Shown here one piece after another: positions 1 to 11,096 of a stretch of 64,000 bases of DNA. The notes under the pieces are model-generated. The model was not told the DNA's origin. It made no database searches and saw only the letters and a program-made list of their open reading frames with translations. The stretch comes from Microbacterium lacticum (GTDB taxonomy: Bacteria; Actinomycetota; Actinomycetes; Actinomycetales; Microbacteriaceae), in assembly GCF_006716815.1 (NCBI RefSeq), contig NZ_VFPS01000001.1, positions 1,054,001-1,118,000 on the forward strand. The letters run 5' to 3'. Both the position numbers and the translations under genes were made by a program. Each line of letters starts with the position of its first letter. Within the stretch, counting starts at the first letter, position 1.

Positions 1-2152
1 CACCCTGCTCGGAGAGTACGATGCGTCGCTGCGCGGCGGTGCCGACGAGCGGCGCGCCCAGCGCCGCATGCTCGAAGAGATCGACACCCTCTGGCGCACC
101 GCGCCGCTGCGCGCCGAGAAGCCGACGCCCGTCGACGAGGTGCGCGCCATCATGGCTGTCTTCGACGAGACCCTCTACACCGCCGTGCCGCACGTCTACC
201 GGCGGGTCGACGACGCCCTGCAGGGCCCCGCCGCGGGCGGCCGCGCGCCGATCGTCCGCCCCTTCGTGCGCCTGGGCACCTGGGTCGGCGGCGACCGCGA
301 CGGCAACCCGTTCGTCACCGCGTCGATCACGAAGAAGGCCGCCGGCATCGCGTCGGAGCACATCCTGCTCGGCCTCGAGAACTCCGCGAACCGCATCACG
401 AAGACCCTCACGCTCTCGGCCGAGACGACTCCGCCCGCCGCCGAGCTCGACGCGCTCCTGCAGCGCCTGTCCTCGGCCGATGAGGACGGTGCCGCAGACG
501 CCGCCAAGCGCGCCAAAGTCGAGCCGCACAAGCGCGTCATGCTGCTCATCACCCGGCGCATCACCGCGACCCGCCGCCGCGACGCCGACCTCGCCTACCG
601 CGACCCCGCGCACCTGCTGGCCGACCTCCGCATCGTGCAGGATTCGCTCGTGGCGGCCGGCGCACCCCGGCAGGCCTACGGCCACCTGCAGCAGCTCATC
701 TGGCAGGTCGAGACCTTCGGGTTCCACCTCGCCGAGCTCGAGGTGCGCCAGCACTCGGCCGTGCACGCGAAGGTGCTCGCCGAGTGCGTCGCCGCGCGCG
801 ACGAGGGGGCGGCTCTCAGCACGCAGGCCGAAGAGGTGCTCGACGTGTTCCGCACCATCGCCCAGATCCAGCACCGCTACGGCCCCGGCGCGGCGGGCCG
901 GTACATCGTCTCGTTCACCCAGTCGGCGCACGACCTCGCCACCGTGCACGAGCTCGCCCGCTTCGCCGCGGGCCCCGGCGGCACTCCCCCGGTGCTCGAT
1001 GTGATCCCGCTCTTCGAGACCTTCGCCGACCTGCAGGCCGCGCCGGAGATCATGGCCGAGATCATTCAGCATCCCGAATTCGCGAAACGGCTGGATGCCA
1101 CGGGCCGCCGCCTCGAGGTCATGCTGGGCTACTCCGACTCGTCGAAGGACGTCGGTCCTGTCGCGGCCAATCTGGCGCTCTACGAGGCGCAGGCCCTCAT
1201 CGCCGCATGGGCGCAGGACGAAGGCATCCAGCTCACCCTCTTCCACGGTCGCGGCGGCGCCCTCGGTCGCGGCGGCGGCCCCGCGAACTCGGCGATCCTC
1301 GCGCAACCGCCGCACTCGGTCGACGGGCGGTTCAAGCTGACCGAGCAGGGCGAGGTGATCTTCGCGCGCTACGGCGACCCGAACATCGCGATGCGTCACA
1401 TCGACCAGGTCGCGGCGGCCGTGCTGCTGGCCTCGGCGCCCTCGATCGAGCAGCACAACCGCGAGGCCGCGGACCGGTACGCCGACGTCGCGGCGACGAT
1501 GGACCGCGCCTCTCGCGAGCGGTTCTTCTCGCTCGTGAAGGCCGACGGCTTCGCGCCGTGGTTCGCGACAGTGACGCCGATGGAGGAGATCGGGATGCTC
1601 GCCCTCGGCTCGCGGCCCGCTCGGCGCGGCCTGTCGGTCGAGTCGCTCGAAGACCTGCGGGCGATCCCGTGGGTGTTCGCGTGGTCGCAGGCTCGCATCA
1701 ACCTCGCCGGCTGGTTCGGCCTCGGGACCGCGCTCGACGCGGTCGGCGACGTCGAGCTGCTGCGCCGCGCCTACGACGAGTGGCCCCTTTTCCGCACCGT
1801 GATCGACAACGTCGGGATGAGCCTCGCGAAGGCCGATCAGCGCATCGCGCGCCGCTACCTCGACCTCGGCGACCGCGCCGACCTCGCCGACCTCGCCGCC
1901 GACGAGATGGCCCTCACCCGGCGATGGGTGGTCGAGATCGCCGGCGGCGACGACCTGCTCGCGAACAAGCCCGTGCTCCAGCGCGCCGTGAAGATGCGCA
2001 GCCCGTACGTCGACGCGCTCTCCCTCTTGCAGTTGCGCGCGCTCCGCACGCTCCGCACCGGGGAGGTGTCCGAGGCGGAGCTGCCCGGGTGGCAGCGGCT
2101 GCTGCTGCTGTCGGTCTCCGGCGTCTCGGCGGGGCTCCAGAACACCGGGTGA
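1..2152 (+). CDS. ppc: Phosphoenolpyruvate carboxylase, C-terminal part
   Basis: C-terminal 716 residues of PEP carboxylase, the cytoplasmic enzyme that carboxylates PEP with bicarbonate to oxaloacetate and refills the TCA cycle. The frame is open from base 2, so the start and roughly the first 170-200 residues lie upstream (the family is usually about 880-930 residues). Visible signatures are GYSDSSKDVG (near 1127-1156), the glycine-rich loop FHGRGGALGRGGGP (near 1240-1285) and the C-terminus ending QNTG. It converges on the hexapeptide-repeat gene 42 bases downstream. The assignment is firm; only the 5' end is missing. Confidence 0.95.
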   Translation, partial: TLLGEYDASLRGGADERRAQRRMLEEIDTLWRTAPLRAEKPTPVDEVRAIMAVFDETLYTAVPHVYRRVDDALQGPAAGGRAPIVRPFVRLGTWVGGDRDGNPFVTASITKKAAGIASEHILLGLENSANRITKTLTLSAETTPPAAELDALLQRLSSADEDGAADAAKRAKVEPHKRVMLLITRRITATRRRDADLAYRDPAHLLADLRIVQDSLVAAGAPRQAYGHLQQLIWQVETFGFHLAELEVRQHSAVHAKVLAECVAARDEGAALSTQAEEVLDVFRTIAQIQHRYGPGAAGRYIVSFTQSAHDLATVHELARFAAGPGGTPPVLDVIPLFETFADLQAAPEIMAEIIQHPEFAKRLDATGRRLEVMLGYSDSSKDVGPVAANLALYEAQALIAAWAQDEGIQLTLFHGRGGALGRGGGPANSAILAQPPHSVDGRFKLTEQGEVIFARYGDPNIAMRHIDQVAAAVLLASAPSIEQHNREAADRYADVAATMDRASRERFFSLVKADGFAPWFATVTPMEEIGMLALGSRPARRGLSVESLEDLRAIPWVFAWSQARINLAGWFGLGTALDAVGDVELLRRAYDEWPLFRTVIDNVGMSLAKADQRIARRYLDLGDRADLADLAADEMALTRRWVVEIAGGDDLLANKPVLQRAVKMRSPYVDALSLLQLRALRTLRTGEVSEAELPGWQRLLLLSVSGVSAGLQNTG

Positions 2153-2194
2153 TCCCGGCTCGACGGCGCTCCGCCCGCGGACGCCCGGGCCGCG

Positions 2195-4292
<2,098 letters not shown>

Positions 4293-4344
4293 TGCGCGGA
4301 CGTCGCGCGACGCCGGCCGTCTGACGCGCGCCTCGAGTCTGATC

Positions 4345-4350
4345 TACAGT
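4345..4350 (+). promoter_or_regulatory. -10 box for a leaderless permease mRNA
   Basis: TACAGT ends 6 nt before the ATG at 4357. CTGACG at 4321-4326 is a possible -35 with an 18-bp spacer. No Shine-Dalgarno sequence lies between, so transcription should start at or next to the ATG. Confidence 0.55.
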
Positions 4351-4356
4351 CGCCGC

Positions 4357-5811
4357 ATGACCGACGACACCGTACCGCCTACCGGGGACGCGCCCGCGCC
4401 CCGCACGAGCGTGTCGATGCTCACCCTGTCGAGCTTCGTCGTCGGGTCGATGGTCGGTGCGGGCGTGTTCTCGCTGCCCGGGACGTTCGCCCGCGAGACG
4501 GGCGTCATCGGGTCGCTCGTCGCGTGGCTCGTGGCGGGGACCGGCATGTTCCTGCTCGCGCTGGTGTTCCACCGCCTCGCGCTGCGGCGCCCCGATCTCG
4601 ACGCCGGCGTCTACGCGTACGCGCGCGCCGGGTTCGGGCGATACGCGGGCTTCCTCTCCGCGTTCGGATACTGGGCGAGCGCGTGCGCGGGGAACGTCCT
4701 CTACTGGATCCTCATCATGTCGACGATCGGCATGGTGCTGCCGGGGCTCGGCGAGGGCGACACGGTGCTCGCCGTCGCGCTGTCGTCGGTCGGCCTGTGG
4801 ATCTTCTACGCCCTCGTCCGCCGCGGGGCCCGCGAGGCCGCGGCGGTCAATCGCGTCGTGAGCATCGCGAAGGTGCTGCCGATCGCCGTCTTCGTCGTGC
4901 TGTGCCTGGTCGCCTTCGACCCGGCCGTCTTCGCGGCGAACCTCGCCGGCGAGGCATCCACACCGCTTTTCGACCAGGTGCGCGGCACGCTGCTGCTGAC
5001 GGTCTTCGCGTTCATCGGCGTGGAGGGCGCGAGTGCCTACTCGCGGCATGCGCGGCGCCGACGCGACATCGGGCGGGCGACGGTGCTCGGCTACCTGAGC
5101 GTGCTGGCCGTCTTCGCGTCCGTCACGATCGTGTCGTTCGGCGTCCTGCCGCGGGACGACATCGCGACGCTCGCGCAGCCGTCGGTCGGCGGCGTGCTCG
5201 CGGCCGTCGTCGGGCCGTGGGGCGCGGCGTTCGTGGGTGTCGCTCTCATCGCCGCGGTGCTCGGCGCGTACATCTCGTGGACACTGATGGCCGCCGAGGT
5301 GCTGCTCATCGCTGCGCGAGACGGTGACCTGCCGCCGGTGTTCGCCCGCACGAACGGGCGCGACGTGCCCGTCGGGGCGCTCACGATGTCGACGCTGCTC
5401 GTGCAGGCACTGCTTCTGGTCGTGGTGTTCTCGTCGAACGCGTTCGACGTCGCACTGAACCTCACGAGCGCGCTGGTGCTCGTTCCGTACGTACTGACGG
5501 CGGGGTACGGCGTGCGGGTCGCATGGGCTGATCGGCGGATGCCGGGACGCGGGTCTGTCGCCGCGGCCGCCGCGCTCGTCGTCGCGGTGCTCGCCACGGG
5601 GTACACGGCCTTCCTCCTGTATGCGGCGGGCGGGGAGTACGTGCTGCTCGCGATGCTCATCCTCGTGCCGGGCACCGCCCTGTTCGCCCTCGCGCGGCGC
5701 CGCGCCGGCGCCCGCGTGTTCGCGCCGTGGGAGTGGGTGCTGTTCGCCCTCTGCGCCGCGGGCGCCCTCGCCGCGCTCGCGCTGATCGCGACCGGCGCCA
5801 TCGCCCTGTAA
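4357..5811 (+). CDS. APC-family basic amino acid/polyamine antiporter
   Basis: 484-residue inner-membrane transporter of the amino acid-polyamine-organocation superfamily with about 12 hydrophobic segments from residue 18 to the end. The first helix carries the typical GSMVGAGVFSLPG unwound substrate-binding segment, and the layout matches arginine/ornithine (ArcD-like) or lysine antiporters of the APA group. The substrate cannot be told from sequence. ATG 4357 is preferred because it sits 6 nt after a -10 box; upstream in-frame sequence overlaps the end of gdhA. It lies 64 nt downstream of gdhA and may be transcribed separately. Confidence 0.85.
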   Translation: MTDDTVPPTGDAPAPRTSVSMLTLSSFVVGSMVGAGVFSLPGTFARETGVIGSLVAWLVAGTGMFLLALVFHRLALRRPDLDAGVYAYARAGFGRYAGFLSAFGYWASACAGNVLYWILIMSTIGMVLPGLGEGDTVLAVALSSVGLWIFYALVRRGAREAAAVNRVVSIAKVLPIAVFVVLCLVAFDPAVFAANLAGEASTPLFDQVRGTLLLTVFAFIGVEGASAYSRHARRRRDIGRATVLGYLSVLAVFASVTIVSFGVLPRDDIATLAQPSVGGVLAAVVGPWGAAFVGVALIAAVLGAYISWTLMAAEVLLIAARDGDLPPVFARTNGRDVPVGALTMSTLLVQALLLVVVFSSNAFDVALNLTSALVLVPYVLTAGYGVRVAWADRRMPGRGSVAAAAALVVAVLATGYTAFLLYAAGGEYVLLAMLILVPGTALFALARRRAGARVFAPWEWVLFALCAAGALAALALIATGAIAL

Positions 5812-5852
5812 CCCCCGCCCGTTCCGCCCCCGCCGGTTTCGCGCCCCGTCTT

Positions 5853-5930
5853 TCCCGCGAGACCGCGATTTCTCGACGAGACCGCGTGCAGATTCGTGCG
5901 GTCTCGTCGAGAACCGTGGGTCTCGCGGGA
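5853..5930. repeat. Long inverted repeat between convergent genes
   Basis: Two 33-nt arms (5853-5885 and 5898-5930) are complementary at 28 positions around a 12-nt loop, with a 5-nt mismatch bubble in the middle. The core GCGGTCTCGTCGAGAA is perfect. It lies between the stop codons of the permease and mfd, where a bidirectional terminator would sit, but there is no T tract. The size and regular build suggest a dispersed palindromic element rather than a simple terminator. Confidence 0.8.
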
Positions 5931-5958
5931 GGAGGGGACGGCGCGGGCGGGAGGGGAG

Positions 5959-8900
5959 TCAGGCGTCCGCGGCGGGCTCGGGCAGGGGGAACAGCTGGTC
6001 GAGCAGCTGCTCGACCCAGGCGATGAGATCCGCATCGGCGAGGCGCTCGCCGCCCGCATTCGGCAGCGGCACGACCATCGCCTCGCCGCCCGCGAGCACC
6101 TTCGACTTGGGGTAGAGCCGCTGCAGGCGCACGCGGAGCGAATCGGATGCCGGGGCGGGAGCCACGCGCAGATTCGGGCCCATCGCCACGACGTCGGTGA
6201 GCTCCGACTGCGCGGCGCGGCGGCGGAGCCGCGCGATGCGGAACAGCCCGTCGACCTCGGCCGGCGCCTGACCGTACCGGTCTTCGAGCTCCTCGCGCAC
6301 GAGGTCGATCGCGTCGGGCGCGGCGGTGAGGGATGCCGCGGCGGACAGCTTCTGGTAGGCCTCGAGCCGCAGGCGCTCGCTGTCGATGTAGGTCTCGGGC
6401 AGGCGCGCGTCGACCGGGAGCTCGAGGCGAAGCTCGGCGGGTCCGTCGACCTCGTCGCCGCGGAACGTCGCGACCGCCTCGCCGATCATCCGGAGGTACA
6501 GATCGAACCCGACGCCCGCGATGTGACCGGCCTGCTCCGCCCCGAGCAGGTTGCCCGCGCCGCGGATCTCGAGATCCTTCAGCGCCACCTGCATGCCCGA
6601 TCCGAGGTCGTTGTTGACCGCGATCGTCTCGAGTCGGTCGGCGGCGGCCTCCGACAGCGGCTTCAGGTCGTCGTAGAGGAAGTACGCGTACGCGCGCTCA
6701 CGCCCGCGCCCGACGCGTCCGCGCAGCTGGTGCAGCTGGCTGAGACCGTACTTGTCGGCGCGGTCGATGATGATCGTGTTGGCGTTCGAGATGTCGAGCC
6801 CGGTCTCGACGATCGTCGTCGAGACGAGCACGTCGTACTTGCGCTCCCAGAACCCGTCGACGACCTCCTCGAGCGCGTGCTCGCCCATCTGCCCGTGGGC
6901 GACGGCGACGCGCGCCTCCGGCACGAGCTCGGCGAGATGCGCCGCGACCCGCTGGATCGACTGCACCCGGTTGTGCACGTAGAACACCTGCCCCTCGCGC
7001 AGCAGCTCGCGGCGGATCGCCGCGGCGATCTGCTTGTCGCTGCGCGCGCCGACGTAGGAGAGGATCGGATGCCGGTCTTCGGGTGGCGTCTGCAGCGACG
7101 ACATCTCACGGATGCCCGTGACCGCCATCTCGAGCGTCCGCGGGATGGGGGTCGCGCTCATCGCGAGGATGTCGACGTTGGTCTTGAGCTTCTTCAAGGC
7201 ATCCTTGTGCTCGACACCGAAGCGCTGCTCCTCGTCGATGATGAGGAGCCCGACGTCTTTGAAGATCACCTTCTCGGTGAGGATGCGGTGCGTGCCGATG
7301 ACCATGTCGACGGTGCCGTCGGTGAGGCCGGCGAGGGTGTCCCGCGCCTCCTTGTCGGTCTGGAAGCGCGAGAGCGCGCGCACCTTCACCGGGAACCCGG
7401 CGAAGCGCTCGGTGAACGTCTCGAGGTGCTGCTTCACGAGGAGCGTCGTCGGCACGAGCATCGCGACCTGCTTGCCGTCCTGGATCGCCTTGAATGCAGC
7501 CCGGACGGCGACCTCGGTCTTGCCGAACCCGACGTCGCCCGACAATAGGCGATCCATCGGGATGGGCCGCTCCATGTCGGCCTTGATCTCGTCGATCGTC
7601 TGCAGCTGGTCGGGGGTCTCGGCGAAGGGGAACGCCTCTTCGAGCTCGCGCTGCCAGGGGGTGTCGGGGCCGAACGCGTACCCCTTCGCCGACATCCGCG
7701 CGGAGTACAGCTTGACGAGCTCGACGGCGATGTCGCGCACGGCCTTGCGCGCCTTGCCCTTCGCGGCGGCCCAGTCGCTGCCACCCATCTTCGACAGCGT
7801 CGGCGCGTCGCCGCCGACGTACTTGCTGAGCAGATCGAGTTGGTCGGTCGGCACGAACAGCTTGTCGCCGGGATGCCCGCGCTTGGACGGCGCGTACTCG
7901 AGCACGAGGTATTCGCGCGTCGTCTTGACCGCGTTGCGCCCGCCCGAGGAGACCTCGCGCTGGACGAGTTCGACGAACCGGCCGATGCCGTGCGTGGAGT
8001 GCACGACGACGTCGCCGGCCTTCAGCTGCAGCGGATCGACGACGTTGCGCCGACGCGACGCGAGCTTCTTCACGACCCGGCCGTCGGCGCCGATGGTGCG
8101 GCCGTAGAACTCCGCTTCGGTGAGCACGGCGAGCTTCGTCTCGGGCAGCTCGAAGCCGCTCTCGAGCTGCCCGAGCACGGCGACGGCGACCCCGGGCTCG
8201 GGCGCCTCGTCGAGGCCTTCGGCGGTGCGGGCGGCGATGCCGCGGTCGGCGAGCACGTCCCGCGCACGATCGACGAGGCCGGCGCCCGACGCCGTCACGA
8301 CGACGCGCCAGCCCTCCGACACGAGAGCTCCGACGTGCGCGGTCGCGCCGTCGACGTTGCCCTGGAACGACGGCACCGACCGGGCCGGCACGCGGACGAC
8401 GTCGCTCTGGCCGAGACCCTCGTCGGCGGCATCCGTCTCGCCGGAGTCGAACCCGCTGAACGACCACCACACGCCGCCGCGCTCGCGGGTCGCGGCCTGC
8501 AGCTCGGGGAGGGCGAGGAAGTCGCCGGCGTCGAGGTCAACGGGCGCGTCGGCGCCCGCGGTCGCGGCGCTCCACGCCGCCTCGAGGAACTCGCGGTTCG
8601 TCTCGCCGAGCGTCATGGCGCGGGTGACGGACCGCTCGGGATCGATGAGCGCCACAGCAGTGCCGCGCGGCAGGTAGTCGATGAGCGGCACGAGAGAATC
8701 GGCGACCGCGGGCAGCAGCGACTCCATGCCCTCGACCGGGATGCCCTCGCTCATCTTCTCGAGCATCGTGCGGAGGCCCGGGAACCGGCCGTGGAGGCCC
8801 GCCGCGCGCTCCCGCACCGCGGGCGTCAGCAGCAGTTCGCGCGCCGGCAGCAGCGTGACGGCGGGCACGTCGCCGGGGAGCGACCGCTGGTCGGCGACCG

Positions 8901-9570
8901 AGAACGCGCGGATCTGATCGACCTCGTCGCCGAAGAACTCGACCCGGTACGGGTGGTCGGCGACGGGCGGGAAGACATCGAGGATGCCTCCGCGCACCGC
9001 GAACTCGCCGCGCCGCGAGACCATGTCGACCCGCAGGTAGGCGAGCCCGACGAGGCGACGGGCGACCGATTCGAGGTCGTAGCCGCGGCCGGACACGGCG
9101 AGCTCGAGCGCACCCGCCTCGGTGAGACCCGCCGCGACGGGCTGCAGAGCCCCGCGCACCGAGGCGGTGACGATGAGCGGCGCGTCACCGGCATCCGACC
9201 ACTGGGCCGCTTCGCGGAGCACGGAGAGGCGACGGCCGACGGTCTCGGTCGAGGGGCTCAGCCGTTCGTGGGGCAGGGTCTCCCACGCGGGGAAATGGCG
9301 GACGGCCGCGTGCGGCACGAGGCTCTGCAGCGCGGCGCCGATGCTGTCGGCGCGGCGGCCGGTGGGCGTGATGACGAGGAGGGATGCCGGGGCTCGCTCC
9401 GCATCGCCCGCGCCGCGCCGGGCGGCGCTGCGGGCGGCGAGCAGCGCAGCGAGCACCGGGGCGTCGAGGCCCGCGACCATCGAGAAATCGGTGTCGGTGC
9501 GGGCGGCCTCGGCGGCGCGCTGCACGGACGGAGCCTGCGTCAAGGCGCGCGCGATCCCGGAAATTGTCAC
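5959..9570 (-). CDS. mfd: Transcription-repair coupling factor
   Basis: 1203-residue Mfd, which displaces RNA polymerase stalled at DNA lesions and recruits UvrA. N-terminal UvrB-like region to about residue 400, CarD-like polymerase-interaction domain around 500-600, then a RecG-type translocase with Walker A GDVGFGKTE near residue 675, DEEQRFG near 785, SATPIPRTLEMA, and QLRGRVGR near 950, followed by the TRCF C-terminal domain. Length matches the family. The GTG start at 9570 is 6 nt after TAGACT, so the mRNA is probably leaderless. Long open frames on the opposite strand are shadows. Confidence 0.96.
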   Translation of the reverse strand: MTISGIARALTQAPSVQRAAEAARTDTDFSMVAGLDAPVLAALLAARSAARRGAGDAERAPASLLVITPTGRRADSIGAALQSLVPHAAVRHFPAWETLPHERLSPSTETVGRRLSVLREAAQWSDAGDAPLIVTASVRGALQPVAAGLTEAGALELAVSGRGYDLESVARRLVGLAYLRVDMVSRRGEFAVRGGILDVFPPVADHPYRVEFFGDEVDQIRAFSVADQRSLPGDVPAVTLLPARELLLTPAVRERAAGLHGRFPGLRTMLEKMSEGIPVEGMESLLPAVADSLVPLIDYLPRGTAVALIDPERSVTRAMTLGETNREFLEAAWSAATAGADAPVDLDAGDFLALPELQAATRERGGVWWSFSGFDSGETDAADEGLGQSDVVRVPARSVPSFQGNVDGATAHVGALVSEGWRVVVTASGAGLVDRARDVLADRGIAARTAEGLDEAPEPGVAVAVLGQLESGFELPETKLAVLTEAEFYGRTIGADGRVVKKLASRRRNVVDPLQLKAGDVVVHSTHGIGRFVELVQREVSSGGRNAVKTTREYLVLEYAPSKRGHPGDKLFVPTDQLDLLSKYVGGDAPTLSKMGGSDWAAAKGKARKAVRDIAVELVKLYSARMSAKGYAFGPDTPWQRELEEAFPFAETPDQLQTIDEIKADMERPIPMDRLLSGDVGFGKTEVAVRAAFKAIQDGKQVAMLVPTTLLVKQHLETFTERFAGFPVKVRALSRFQTDKEARDTLAGLTDGTVDMVIGTHRILTEKVIFKDVGLLIIDEEQRFGVEHKDALKKLKTNVDILAMSATPIPRTLEMAVTGIREMSSLQTPPEDRHPILSYVGARSDKQIAAAIRRELLREGQVFYVHNRVQSIQRVAAHLAELVPEARVAVAHGQMGEHALEEVVDGFWERKYDVLVSTTIVETGLDISNANTIIIDRADKYGLSQLHQLRGRVGRGRERAYAYFLYDDLKPLSEAAADRLETIAVNNDLGSGMQVALKDLEIRGAGNLLGAEQAGHIAGVGFDLYLRMIGEAVATFRGDEVDGPAELRLELPVDARLPETYIDSERLRLEAYQKLSAAASLTAAPDAIDLVREELEDRYGQAPAEVDGLFRIARLRRRAAQSELTDVVAMGPNLRVAPAPASDSLRVRLQRLYPKSKVLAGGEAMVVPLPNAGGERLADADLIAWVEQLLDQLFPLPEPAADA

Positions 9571-9576
9571 CGCACG

Positions 9577-9582
9577 AGTCTA
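9577..9582 (-). promoter_or_regulatory. -10 box for leaderless mfd mRNA
   Basis: TAGACT on the minus strand, separated by 6 nt (CGTGCG) from the GTG start of mfd. No ribosome binding site is present between them. Confidence 0.55.
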
Positions 9583-9672
9583 TTGCGCCCCACCGACACC
9601 GGCTCTGCCGCGGCGGGCGGCGCTCCGGCGACAGGCCGGCGACGACGCCGTTCGGGCATCCGGGGCACTCCC

Positions 9673-9678
9673 TAGGAT
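9673..9678 (+). promoter_or_regulatory. -10 box for a leaderless membrane-protein mRNA
   Basis: TAGGAT ends 6 nt before GTG 9685, with TTCGGG at 9651-9656 as a weak -35. This short gap also holds the divergent mfd promoter. Confidence 0.55.
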
Positions 9679-9684
9679 GAGCGT

Positions 9685-10299
9685 GTGAGCGACGACCCGC
9701 AGCCTCCCCCGCCCGCCCCGTACCCGGGCGGGTACGTGCAGCCCGTTCCGGGGGCGGCACCGGTGCCCTCGTCCGCGCCGGGGCCCTCTGCCGCGCCGAC
9801 CGGCTACGGCGTCGCGCCTTCCCCCGCATACGGGCAGTACCCGCCGGCGGGGTACGGCGTCGCGGCCTACCCCGGCCCACCCGCTCCGGCGGCCGCGCCC
9901 GCCCGCTCGCGCACTCTCGGGCTGGTCGCCCTCATCGTGGCGATCGCCGCCGTCGTCATCTCGGTGATCCTGAGCGCGAGCACCGGGTTCGCCGCCGCCG
10001 AGGGCGCGATGCGCCACGCGGTCGGCATCTCCCCGGAGGGTCTCGAGAGCTTCACCGAGGAACAGCTGCTCGCCCTGCTGAGCCCCGTGCGCGACCTCGT
10101 GCTGTGGGCCGAGATCGGCTACTGGATCGGCACGGTGCTGGGCCTCGCCGCTCTCGCGCTCGGCATCACCGCGATCGCGACGCGTCGCGGTCGCGGGCTC
10201 GGGATCTCCGCGGTCGTCATCGCGGGAGTCGGGCCGTTCGTCTACGCGATCGTCGTCGGCGCGGTCGTCCTCGCCGGCGTGGGTGCCGGAGCTTCCTGA
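9685..10299 (+). CDS. Proline-rich-tail membrane protein (DUF4190-like)
   Basis: 204 residues. The first 75 are a low-complexity Pro/Gly/Ala/Tyr stretch, presumably cytoplasmic. They are followed by a hydrophobic segment (about 77-97), a short acidic extracytoplasmic stretch containing EGLESFTEEQL, and two further hydrophobic segments (about 142-165 and 175-200). The build resembles the DUF4190/Pro-rich small membrane proteins common in actinobacteria, whose function is unknown. Divergent from mfd. The start was chosen from the -10 box 6 nt upstream. Confidence 0.75.
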   Translation: MSDDPQPPPPAPYPGGYVQPVPGAAPVPSSAPGPSAAPTGYGVAPSPAYGQYPPAGYGVAAYPGPPAPAAAPARSRTLGLVALIVAIAAVVISVILSASTGFAAAEGAMRHAVGISPEGLESFTEEQLLALLSPVRDLVLWAEIGYWIGTVLGLAALALGITAIATRRGRGLGISAVVIAGVGPFVYAIVVGAVVLAGVGAGAS

Positions 10300-10308
10300 C
10301 CCCACAGA

Positions 10309-10360
10309 TCGAACGCGCCTCGATCAGGCGCGCGTCGAACGCGCCTCGATCAGGCGCGCG
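10309..10360. repeat. Tandem 26-bp repeat, each unit a hairpin
   Basis: A 26-nt unit occurs twice, exactly, at 10309-10334 and 10335-10360. Each unit contains the palindrome CGCGCCT-cgatc-AGGCGCG. The second copy runs into the pth coding end: the pth stop at 10350-10352 lies inside the palindrome. It sits between convergent genes and probably acts as a double terminator hairpin. Confidence 0.85.
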
Positions 10361-10934
10361 GCGCGTGATACCGCTGCTGGGCCGCGAGGAGTCCCTCGCC
10401 GATGATCTGCTCCACGGCATCCGCCGCATCGCCCAGCACGAGCGGGAGCTGCGTGCGCTCCGCCGACGAGAACGGATCGAGCACCCAGTCGGCCGGGTCC
10501 TGCCGTCCCGGCGGGCGGCCGATGCCCACCCGCACGCGCGGGAAGTTGGGGGTGCCGAGCGCCTTGGCGACGTCGCGGATGCCGTTGTGGCCGCCGTGTC
10601 CACCGCCGGTCTTGAGCTTGATCGTGTCGAACGGGATGTCGAGTTCGTCGTGCACCAGCACGATGCGCTCGGCCGGCACGTCGTAGAACCGCGCGAGCTG
10701 CGACACCGGGCCGCCCGACACGTTCATGAACGAGTTCGGCGTCGCGAGCACGAGCTTCGGTCCCCCGGGGCGCAGCCAGGTCTCGGCGGCGCGGGCGTTC
10801 GCCTTGTGCGCGCGGAGGGTCTCGCTGCGGCGCGCGGCGAGCTCGGCGATGACCATCTGCCCCACGTTGTGCCGGGTCTGCTCGTAGCGCGTGCCGGGGT
10901 TTCCGAGCCCGACGACCAGCCAGGTGTCAGCCAT
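10350..10934 (-). CDS. pth: Peptidyl-tRNA hydrolase
   Basis: 194-residue enzyme that releases peptides from peptidyl-tRNA dropped by stalled ribosomes. The N-terminal VGLGNPGTRYEQTRHNVG holds the conserved Asn and catalytic His; FMNVSGGPV and LVHDELDIPF are further family signatures. Length is typical. AGGA lies 8 nt before the ATG at 10934. It follows rplY in the same direction, the common actinobacterial order, but a strong terminator-like hairpin lies between them. Confidence 0.95.
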   Translation of the reverse strand: MADTWLVVGLGNPGTRYEQTRHNVGQMVIAELAARRSETLRAHKANARAAETWLRPGGPKLVLATPNSFMNVSGGPVSQLARFYDVPAERIVLVHDELDIPFDTIKLKTGGGHGGHNGIRDVAKALGTPNFPRVRVGIGRPPGRQDPADWVLDPFSSAERTQLPLVLGDAADAVEQIIGEGLLAAQQRYHAPRA

Positions 10935-11010
10935 GCCGTTCCTTTCGATCAGATGTGTTGCGGCGCGACGACCGGGGACGGGACGACGACCGGGGCCGGG
11001 GGCGTGACGA

Positions 11011-11045
11011 CGAAGCCCGCCTCCCAGTATGGGCGGCGGGCTTCG
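11011..11045 (-). terminator. Hairpin downstream of rplY
   Basis: An 11-bp perfect stem (11011-11021 with 11035-11045) carries an inner CCC/GGG pairing. It lies 50 nt past the rplY stop. There is no T run; it could be an intrinsic terminator or an attenuator ahead of pth. Confidence 0.6.
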
Positions 11046-11096
11046 TGCGCAACGCGATGGCGCAGGGGGACTGCGCGAGGAGTCTCCGCGCTCGGA

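Noticed and set aside
5896..9675. Long plus-strand open frames (550 and 611 codons) opposite mfd
   Set aside because: Arg/His/Gly-rich shadow translations of a well-defined gene in high-GC DNA; no family features.
10309..10360. CRISPR-like direct repeats
   Set aside because: Only two adjacent units with no spacer; each is a hairpin. No CRISPR array or cas gene was found anywhere.
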